A DNA stretch of 12,165 nt from Candidatus Latescibacterota bacterium (GTDB taxonomy: Bacteria > Latescibacterota > UBA2968 > UBA8231), in contig JAJDYK010000238.1 in the NCBI GenBank assembly GCA_022825185.1, forward strand, positions 1-12,165, read 5' to 3'. The first letter of the stretch is position 1, and each line of letters opens with the position of its first letter. Under the pieces are notes generated by a model. That model was not told where the DNA came from and did no database searches. It worked only from the letters and a program-made list of their open reading frames with translations. Both the position numbers and the translations under genes were made by a program. Shown in pieces: positions 1 to 4,918 of the stretch.

Positions 1-141
1 AAAGAGTAAACCGGCTGGGATGACGTGGCGTAGATATTGACCGCGAATTAAGTTATGACTGGCTCTGCAAGACGCTTCTTGATAACAGCCAAATCCAAGT
101 AATCTCCGATACATGATAATCCAATGGAAAGGGATAGCTAA
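1..141. other. Upstream region; no complete gene, possible tail of a broken reading frame
   Basis: No intact gene is visible. In plus frame 3 a stop (TGA) at 21-23 is followed by 30 open codons (24-113) ending at TGA 114-116. The translated tail contains VDIDRELSYDWL and IQVISDT and has a protein-like composition, so this could be the 3' end of an upstream gene broken by a nonsense or frameshift change, or chance. A five-codon ORF (ATG 124, stop TAA 139-141) directly abuts the next gene's ATG at 142 and covers its ribosome binding site (AAGGG). It may be a translationally coupled leader or coincidence. Confidence 0.2.
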
Positions 142-969
142 ATGAACAGCAATCAGATCGGGGCTGCCCGACACCGCCAGACTCAAAATGACGATAGGGG
201 CTGGAACCAGCCGCCGCATCCCGAACAGAGAGAGACTCTACCGGCGGCTGTCAAAGCAGTCAAGCTCGTAAGAAAAAACATGAGAGATTACTCCAAGGAG
301 TGCGAGAATCATGAATCGAACACTATCCAATACCTGATAGAGCCGATGCTTCTCGGCCTAGGCTGGAAAGTCTATGATCCCAGTCAGGTAGTTAAAGAGT
401 TCAAGCCGGCTGGTAAGCGACGTTGGGGACAGGCCATAGCAGTGGACATCGCTCTGATCGAAAAAGAAGTTCCCAAGGTACTTGTCGAAGCCAAACGGCT
501 AGATCGCCATTATGATTCCGATTACATGGAACAGTTAGCTAAGTATGCTGGCTACTTAGACGAAGGAATAGCAGTGCTCACCAATGGCAGATACTGGCGT
601 GTTTATGCAGTCATCAATGACGATACTAAGAACCTCAAGCACCTGCTCACTATCGACATAGGAAAAGGGGACGCCGAAGTCGTCGCAGGAGAACTCAGCA
701 ACGCAATCGGAAGAGATGCTGGAGGCTACCTCAATCCCAAGCCAGTTTCCCCAGAAACTATCGCCGAAAATCTGAGAAAGTACCGCCAACGCGAAGCCAA
801 ACGCCGCAACCATCCGGCTTACACCATCCTCAAGGACGAAACAATCAATCTGATTGCCACGCAGCAGCCGACAGACCTTCGGCAATTGGGTGCCATCAAG
901 GGCGTCGGGCCTTCAACTATAGACCAACATGGAGCCGCCATCATCAAGATCGTTCGCGGCACGAGTTGA
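142..969 (+). CDS. PD-(D/E)XK nuclease (HsdR N-terminal type) fused to an HRDC domain
   Basis: The 275-residue protein combines two recognisable parts. Residues ~55-170 match the type I restriction enzyme R N-terminal nuclease fold: IEPML with E67, VDIAL with D102, the VLVEAK core with E116 and K118, and Q131 in QLAKYA. These are the D...ExK...Q positions of PD-(D/E)XK nucleases. Residues ~209-272 look like an HRDC domain, the helical nucleic-acid-binding module of RecQ helicases and RNase D: LRKYRQ, PAYTILKDETI and LGAIKGVGPSTI are its hallmarks. No helicase motor or methylase is present, so this is not a full HsdR. A DNA-cleaving or binding role in defence or repair is inferred. The start at 142 follows AAGGG by 8 nt; Met47 at 280 is an alternative, because residues 1-46 are low-complexity and lie outside both domains. 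No terminator was seen downstream. Confidence 0.82.
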   Translation: MNSNQIGAARHRQTQNDDRGWNQPPHPEQRETLPAAVKAVKLVRKNMRDYSKECENHESNTIQYLIEPMLLGLGWKVYDPSQVVKEFKPAGKRRWGQAIAVDIALIEKEVPKVLVEAKRLDRHYDSDYMEQLAKYAGYLDEGIAVLTNGRYWRVYAVINDDTKNLKHLLTIDIGKGDAEVVAGELSNAIGRDAGGYLNPKPVSPETIAENLRKYRQREAKRRNHPAYTILKDETINLIATQQPTDLRQLGAIKGVGPSTIDQHGAAIIKIVRGTS

Positions 970-1117
970 GTTCTCTACTTGATTCCGAACACACCTCCTC
1001 GACCACCCAATCTCTCAATCATCAGATCAAGCGGAAGAGATTGGCAAAAAATCCACTGCATAGGTAACGCCCGCACTGATAAAGGTGTTTAAGTAGTACA
1101 CCGCCAGAAAGAAATAC

Positions 1118-1145
1118 TTGGTTGCACTTATGGTATTACTATAAG
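1118..1145 (+). promoter_or_regulatory. Putative promoter for the small Gly/Arg-rich gene
   Basis: A -10-like TATAAG (1140-1145, five of six consensus bases) lies 16 bp after a weak -35-like TTGGTT (1118-1123). It sits 33 nt before the start at 1179. The -35 is poor, and the call rests mainly on the -10 and the position. Confidence 0.35.
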
Positions 1146-1146
1146 T
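1126..1146. promoter_or_regulatory. 21-bp near-perfect palindrome over the promoter (operator candidate)
   Basis: The arms begin ACTTAT (1126-1131) and end ATAAGT (1141-1146). Over the full 10-nt arms, 9 of 10 positions are complementary, and the exception is a G/T pair. The palindrome covers the -10 element and spacer of the putative promoter, which is a typical repressor operator position. An RNA hairpin is the alternative, but the element sits at or before the expected transcription start. Confidence 0.4.
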
Positions 1147-1178
1147 CGGTGAATCACTACGAGAGAGGAGGTGAGAAA

Positions 1179-1329
1179 ATGGCTAAATCAAGTGGTAGTC
1201 GCGGCGGTAGAGGCGACCATCGCGGGGGTGGTAAAAGGCGGAAGTCGTGGAGGTGTCGGCTGGCCTTCCAAAAAGGAGGGTCAAAAATCTGGTAAGGGCC
1301 GAGATAATGCTCCACAAAGATGCAAATGA
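1179..1329 (+). pseudogene. Small Gly/Arg-rich protein gene with internal frame change
   Basis: A very strong ribosome binding site (AGGAGGT, 1167-1173) precedes ATG 1179. Frame 0 reads MAKSSGSRGGRGDHRG and continues to TAA at 1293-1295, giving 38 residues with an arginine-rich, unconvincing tail. The frame one base further on instead encodes GGSRGGVGWPSKKEG and then SGKGRDNAPQ up to TGA 1327-1329. That matches from memory a family of ~40-60-residue bacterial miniproteins with a Gly-rich start, a GGWPS core and a GRxNAP end. Skipping one base, most simply in the G5 run at 1224-1228, joins both halves into a 49-residue protein. It may be a pseudogene, a sequencing or assembly indel, or a +1 programmed frameshift. 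The function of such proteins is not known to me. It converges on the FRG gene across a hairpin. Confidence 0.6.
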
Positions 1330-1338
1330 TTGATTGAT

Positions 1339-1375
1339 AGGTGCTGATTGCGGTATTTTTTTGCGGTCAGCACCT
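1339..1375. terminator. 9-bp hairpin between convergent genes, probable bidirectional terminator
   Basis: AGGTGCTGA (1339-1347) and TCAGCACCT (1367-1375) are perfect 9-nt inverted repeats around a 19-nt loop that contains a T-run (1356-1362). The hairpin lies just past the miniprotein stop (1329) and just past the FRG gene stop (1392, minus strand), the place for a shared terminator. Neither strand has a clear U-tract after the stem, so intrinsic activity is uncertain. Confidence 0.45.
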
Positions 1376-1391
1376 ACCTCAATAAATGGCT

Positions 1392-2309
1392 TCACTCTGC
1401 GGAATAGCGTTGCGTGACTGCCTTGGCAGCTTCGCCGAGCCCGGGGAAAAGACTCTCGCGGGTGATATTCAGCAGGCGTAGATCTTTCATAATGTTGTCT
1501 TTTTTGCACCCGCCTGACACCGTCAACATATAATGGCCGTAAACAGGAATATCAGGATTCAATTTTAGGATTTCGTTGCGCTCAAACCGCTCGTGAGATA
1601 CCGAAATCAGAAAGGCACCGGACTGTGCCCGAATACGCTCGAATGACTGCTGCGGCTCGACGACGAAGATACGGAACAGGTCTCTAGGATCAATTTTCTC
1701 CAGAAAATACGGTTTCTCGTGCCGAATAAAATGATACAGGCGGCCCATGACTTCGGAGTGTTCGTCTGCAAGTCCCAAGCCTTCGCCTTCATCGGTATCT
1801 TTTTCCGTTTTGCCCAATAGTAGGTTCTGTTCTGCATGACGAAGTTTAGCGAAATTGGCGATGATGCTGACCGTATCGCTGTTGAACGATTTGATCAGGC
1901 CTCTCGGCACTGCGAAGACATGGAGGCGGCCATCCGTGTCCCTGTCCTTTTCACTGGCATTAAACAGGGCGACTAACGGATTACGAGTTATGTCTAGAAG
2001 CCTCGTTTTAAGGCCGTAATGCTGCGAGAGGACCCATTGTGAGAACGCTGAAGTCAGCCCGCTAAACGCCTCTGGCTGACGTGTCACGAGTTCGTTCAGC
2101 ATCTCACTTTCATTTTCGCGAAAGCTGAAACGCCGCATTACCGAGGGACTCAGTTCCCACGAATCGCAGCTTTCTCCTCGGAAATAGAACTGGACATCAT
2201 CAGCGCAGCATTTTTTGAGGTCGCGACACTCTTTTAGCAAACACTCGATGCTTTTGATTTTCTTACCGCTGTTACTTTGATCTGTTCCGACATTCTGGGA
2301 TTCATCCAT
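1392..2309 (-). CDS. FRG-domain protein
   Basis: The 305-residue product carries an FRG domain (Pfam family named for its Phe-Arg-Gly motif) at about residues 17-140. It shows IECLLKECRDL, then FYFRGES (F43-R44-G45), the WELSPSVMRR segment, and LSQHYGLKTRLLD followed by NPLVALF, which correspond to the usual HHGLPTRLLDWT and NPLVALFFA signatures. Residues ~140-305 are not assigned. No signal peptide or membrane segment is seen, so it should be cytoplasmic. The domain has no established biochemical activity known to me and tends to occur in accessory or phage-related regions. I chose ATG 2309 rather than the upstream Met at 2366 because the upstream codons overlap the pentapeptide gene. The two genes overlap by 8 nt (TGA 2304-2302 inside the start region), indicating translational coupling. 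Weak GGAA lies ~12 nt upstream of the start. Confidence 0.85.
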   Translation of the reverse strand: MDESQNVGTDQSNSGKKIKSIECLLKECRDLKKCCADDVQFYFRGESCDSWELSPSVMRRFSFRENESEMLNELVTRQPEAFSGLTSAFSQWVLSQHYGLKTRLLDITRNPLVALFNASEKDRDTDGRLHVFAVPRGLIKSFNSDTVSIIANFAKLRHAEQNLLLGKTEKDTDEGEGLGLADEHSEVMGRLYHFIRHEKPYFLEKIDPRDLFRIFVVEPQQSFERIRAQSGAFLISVSHERFERNEILKLNPDIPVYGHYMLTVSGGCKKDNIMKDLRLLNITRESLFPGLGEAAKAVTQRYSAE

Positions 2310-2634
2310 ACAGCTTCGCTTTCCATACCTGCGAGTATGATAAATTGGCCCAGACGAGGTCCGCACCTATGAGCATTGTTTCGGTCAGGTTGGCCCTAGT
2401 GAGATTCGCAAAAGAAAGGTCGGCTTTGCGCAGGTCGGCTTTGCGCAGGTCGGCATCGCTGAAATTAATCCCCCGGAGACAAACTCGTCCATCATCGCCG
2501 ATCTTTCCTCTTTTTCCAAACTCGCCGGAAATATCCGCTCCTTCGAAGTCCGGCTGAAAATTTTCTCGCTCGCGTCTCGCGTTCCAAGCATCAACGCCTT
2601 CAAGGAGCCATTCGATATGTTTTTGGTTTGCCAT
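2302..2634 (-). CDS. Short pentapeptide-repeat protein
   Basis: The 110-residue protein opens with a helical segment (HIEWLLEGVDAWNARRE) typical of one pentapeptide-repeat protein class. From about residue 53 it has A(D/N)LxX repeats: GINFSDADLRKADLRKADLS and then ANLTRANLTE, GADLVWANLS. Such repeats form right-handed quadrilateral beta-helices and usually mediate protein contacts. At about ten repeats it is short for the class. The DNA holds 2.5 copies of a perfect 15-bp tandem repeat (2417-2454), so the coil has recently grown or is slipping. The start has AGAGGAG ~13 nt upstream, a longish spacing. It overlaps the FRG gene by 8 nt, and pentapeptide and FRG modules also occur fused, so the pair may be a split version of one protein. 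A promoter-like repeat lies 48-86 nt upstream. Confidence 0.8.
   Translation of the reverse strand: MANQKHIEWLLEGVDAWNARRERENFQPDFEGADISGEFGKRGKIGDDGRVCLRGINFSDADLRKADLRKADLSFANLTRANLTETMLIGADLVWANLSYSQVWKAKLYG
2417..2454. repeat. 15-bp perfect tandem repeat (2.5 copies) inside the pentapeptide gene
   Basis: The 15-mer AGGTCGGCTTTGCGC occupies 2417-2431 and 2432-2446, and a partial third copy follows at 2447-2454. On the minus strand each unit encodes one ADLRK coil step. Exact identity at DNA level points to recent slippage or unequal exchange. Confidence 0.85.
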
Positions 2635-2681
2635 GAAATGCTTTTTCTCCTCTTGCTACAGCTTCTTTTTCGTTATGTAAT

Positions 2682-2720
2682 TACAACAGATGGGTGGAAT
2701 TTTCACAAGGGACAGCGACT
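2682..2720 (-). promoter_or_regulatory. Promoter-like repeat block, copy A (pentapeptide-FRG operon)
   Basis: On the minus strand this block carries TTGTGA, a 17-bp spacer and TGTAAT, a plausible -35/-10 pair; the -10 extends a few bases past the block edge. It ends 48 nt before the pentapeptide start. The block matches copy B at 2987-3024 at about 33 of 39 positions, with one single-base gap. A perfect 10-bp palindrome, TGTAATTACA (2676-2685), covers the -10. Confidence 0.5.
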
Positions 2721-2735
2721 GCCACTGTTACGACG

Positions 2736-2927
2736 TCACCGCGTCTCACGCTCGTCAAATTCAGAAACGGCCTCGATCCATCGGAGTGCGTCGGCTTCCT
2801 GAGATCGGTTTAAGCGGGCGACTGAGCTTGCTACCCGCCTTCGCACCTTTTCCGAGCGGGGATTTGGCAAGGTTATACGAACCTGACGCTTGCCGGGGAT
2901 AGCTACTTTTGCTTGAGATGCTGGCAT
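2736..2927 (-). CDS. Small putative ribbon-helix-helix DNA-binding protein
   Basis: The predicted 63-residue product starts at ATG 2927, preceded by AGGGG with 7-8 nt spacing. That site is better than the in-frame ATG 2957 ten codons upstream. The composition is strongly basic in the first two thirds. A short strand-like QVRITLPNP (15-23) is followed by an Arg-rich helix (SEKVRRRVASSVARL) and then an acidic helix (EADALRWIEAVSEFDE). A beta strand followed by two helices in under 65 residues is the Arc/CopG (RHH) plan, so a small transcriptional regulator or antitoxin is inferred. No specific family was recognised. It is transcribed in the same direction as, and upstream of, the pentapeptide-FRG pair, and its own start is preceded by the same promoter-like block. 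A regulatory link is therefore plausible but unproven. Confidence 0.55.
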   Translation of the reverse strand: MPASQAKVAIPGKRQVRITLPNPRSEKVRRRVASSVARLNRSQEADALRWIEAVSEFDERETR

Positions 2928-2986
2928 GGTGGTTCCCCTGCAATTGGTTGGAAGCATTCTTCGGGAAAACTCCTAGTTTCTTATAA

Positions 2987-3024
2987 TACAACAGATAGAC
3001 CGAACTTTCACAAGGACAGCGACT
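2987..3024 (-). promoter_or_regulatory. Promoter-like repeat block, copy B (RHH gene)
   Basis: This is the second copy of the block at 2682-2720. On the minus strand it has TTGTGA, a 17-bp spacer and TGTATT, ending 60 nt before the RHH start at 2927. The shared segments are TACAACAGAT at one end and TTTCACAAG plus GGACAGCGACT at the other, and the middle differs. Conservation centred on both -35 and -10 supports a common promoter or operator. Confidence 0.5.
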
Positions 3025-3071
3025 TCCGACTCCGCTCAGGCGACCGCTCACCTCACCGTCGACTCGCGTCG

Positions 3072-4622
3072 TTAGTCTCTATAGAGGATGACTACCTCGA
3101 CATCGGTTAGTATCAAGTCGCAAGCAAGTTGGGGATGGCGTTGCAAGAGAACGACTTCTATGCGATGGCAACCACGGGCAGCTTGGTCGGCCTTGAGCGC
3201 GAAGCTGTACCAAGCAGCGGCGCTGACATCGGAGATAGGTTGGGGGTCGCCGCCGTGGCAATAGCTGATAGCCGGGTCGGCCAAGACTTCGCCATCCCAG
3301 CAGCAGCGAACCTCGTCGCCAGCGACCCAATCTTGCAGACGCAGACGCAGAGTAATGGTAGCCGGTGGGTCTGCGCTCAAGTCGTCGGCGAGGTCGAGAT
3401 CGAAGTGCGGGCCGGTCTCTTGCATAGTTGGGTAGAGGGGGACGGGTAGGGTGCCGCGCAGCCGGTCGTGCTGGTACGCGCCGCGCCACTCCCCGGTGTG
3501 CTGGCGGAAGCGGTGAGTGGCGTTGTAGAGCTTGTCTTGGCGGCGCAAGGTCTGTACCGCACCCACTTGGGTTAGCAACTCGCGCCTTAAATCGCGGTCG
3601 GCGTGCCAGTTGAACGCGTATATGCCGGTCGCGCCTTGGCCGTGATACTGCATAGCCGTGGCTTTGGTGCGCATGTTGTGGCGAGCTGTTTCGCCTTCAG
3701 GACCGACAGCCGGGCCGGGGACGCCGCCGTCGAAACCTGGGTAGAGGGCGATGTCGTGGCCAGCACAAAGGGCGCGGAAGGCACTGACTTCAATGGCTGG
3801 ATCGGTACCGGCGGCACCGGCTGGGATTAGGATATCGACGAGGTTTTCTTTTACCCAAGTTTCCACGTCGTAGCCAATGCGGTGACAGCCCTCGATGGAG
3901 CCAGCGACGCGGGCCGCTAGGTAGAAAGGCTGGCCGTGCTGTTGGGATAGTTCGTCGGTCAGTTGCCGCGCCGCCCGCATGAAGTCGGTGAGGACGTAGC
4001 GCAGGCGATAGGCATAGTCGGCGGGGAAGTGGAAGGGGTGGCGTTGCCAGTCGAGTTCGACGCCGTCCCAAGGGTAGTTTTGGCAGACTTCGCGCAGGTG
4101 TTGGAAGCGGTTCTCGCGCACTTGGGGAATGGCCATATTCCACGACAGGGCAAACCACTCCTCGGTATCCTCGCCGAGGAGCCATTCGGGGTGGTCCTTA
4201 CGCAGTTGGGTCAGTTCGGTGTGGTGCAGGGTCTGGAGGTCGCTTAGCTGAGCGCCGTTGAAGTGATTGTCGTTCATGCGCAGCGAGGCATAGACATGGA
4301 GGTTTAACTCGTGGCCGCGGTCGATAACGGCCTGTTGGGGATCTTCGCCTCGTTCCAACATGCGGCGGATGTTTTCAGTGTGCGTGTAGCTAGCGGCGTT
4401 CTCGTAGCGGCGTTGATAGAGGTTGCCGACTAGTTCGAGCGCGTCGCTTGGCCAGCGGGTGGCGTGTTCGCCTACGCACCAAAATAGGGCACCAACTTGG
4501 GTGTCTTCGAGAGGGGCGTACGTCTTGTCGAGAAAGGCGTCCATGGACTGGGGAACGGGCGAGTAGCCGTGCGGTGTGCCGTCCCAGTTGTAGATGATGC
4601 CGTAGTCAGGGGGGCGGGACAT
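3072..4622 (-). CDS. GHL10-like glycoside hydrolase (TIM barrel)
   Basis: The 516-residue protein lacks a signal peptide. Residues ~1-350 look like a TIM-barrel hydrolase of the GHL10/DUF187 kind: HVYASLRMNDNH (109-120), YPWDGVELDWQRHPF (183-197; compare the family's DGIHLDYIRYP strand), LAARVAGS (235-242), and GIYAFNWH late in the barrel (333-340). Acid residues D186, E189 and D191 are candidate catalytic or substrate-binding groups. Residues ~370-516 probably form a beta-sandwich appendage (LTDVEVVIL at the end). The substrate cannot be told from sequence; a carbohydrate or glycoside released from polysaccharide is likely. The start has AGGAG 7 nt upstream. The gene diverges from the lipoprotein-peptidase pair across 67 nt, so the two sides may share a control region. 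The family is frequent in Poribacteria-like and other environmental genomes. Confidence 0.75.
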   Translation of the reverse strand: MSRPPDYGIIYNWDGTPHGYSPVPQSMDAFLDKTYAPLEDTQVGALFWCVGEHATRWPSDALELVGNLYQRRYENAASYTHTENIRRMLERGEDPQQAVIDRGHELNLHVYASLRMNDNHFNGAQLSDLQTLHHTELTQLRKDHPEWLLGEDTEEWFALSWNMAIPQVRENRFQHLREVCQNYPWDGVELDWQRHPFHFPADYAYRLRYVLTDFMRAARQLTDELSQQHGQPFYLAARVAGSIEGCHRIGYDVETWVKENLVDILIPAGAAGTDPAIEVSAFRALCAGHDIALYPGFDGGVPGPAVGPEGETARHNMRTKATAMQYHGQGATGIYAFNWHADRDLRRELLTQVGAVQTLRRQDKLYNATHRFRQHTGEWRGAYQHDRLRGTLPVPLYPTMQETGPHFDLDLADDLSADPPATITLRLRLQDWVAGDEVRCCWDGEVLADPAISYCHGGDPQPISDVSAAAWYSFALKADQAARGCHRIEVVLLQRHPQLACDLILTDVEVVILYRD

Positions 4623-4689
4623 AAATCTGCTCCTTTGCGAATTGGGGCCAAAGTACGGAGATTGTCAGAGGCGGGCAACGGAGGTTAGG

Positions 4690-4905
4690 ATGGCGAGAAG
4701 GTGGATGTTCTGCATGGCGTTGGTCGGTTGCGGACTGAGCGATCCCCAAGGGCCGGCCGATCTGCCCAAGGATCCGTGGAAGAGCACCGAGGAGCAGCGG
4801 CTGGAAGCGCTTGAGGAAAATTGTAGTGGTCCGTCCTGGGAACGCGGGTGGCTCTGTCCGCGTGGCGCAGCCGATGCGGATACAACTAAATCTCAAGGTG
4901 GGTAA
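4690..4905 (+). CDS. Small predicted lipoprotein
   Basis: The 71-residue product begins with MARR, a short hydrophobic stretch (WMFCMALVG) and a lipobox LVGC with C14, followed by Gly at +2, so outer-membrane anchoring is expected. The mature part is ~58 residues, Pro- and Glu-rich (DPWKSTEEQRLEALEENC), with two further cysteines at C45 and C56. GGAGG lies 5 nt before ATG 4690, which is why this start is preferred to the in-frame ATG at 4642. The stop at 4903-4905 is 13 nt before the next start, and its last base adjoins that gene's AGGAG, arguing for an operon. No known family was recognised. A chance ORF in G+C-rich DNA is possible, but the lipobox, ribosome binding site and spacing together favour a real gene. 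Confidence 0.55.
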   Translation: MARRWMFCMALVGCGLSDPQGPADLPKDPWKSTEEQRLEALEENCSGPSWERGWLCPRGAADADTTKSQGG

Positions 4906-4918
4906 AGGAGTGCCAAGG

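Noticed and set aside
1..40. Stretch resembling the nuclease gene's KEFKPAG coding segment (AAAGAGT and CCGGCTGG also occur at 394-418)
   Set aside because: Only two short blocks match, with a frame difference and no extended similarity. A duplicated gene remnant cannot be supported.
556..885. 109-codon ORF on the minus strand inside the nuclease gene
   Set aside because: Shadow of the plus-strand gene, whose motifs are clear; no ribosome binding site or recognisable protein.
1183..1509. 108-codon minus-strand ORF across the miniprotein and FRG gene end
   Set aside because: It spans the hairpin and two better-supported genes and has a random-looking composition.
2682..3024. Direct repeats as ends of a mobile element or attachment sites
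   Set aside because: No integrase, terminal inverted repeats or target duplication. Their equal placement before two start codons fits promoters better.
2761..3051. 96-codon minus-strand ORF overlapping the RHH gene
   Set aside because: It lacks a good ribosome binding site and covers the promoter-like block. The alternate frame has the better start and a fold-like pattern.
4811..4918. Longer M20 peptidase starting at 4811
   Set aside because: It would add 36 residues overlapping the lipoprotein gene, with no family similarity. ATG 4919 has a proper AGGAG.
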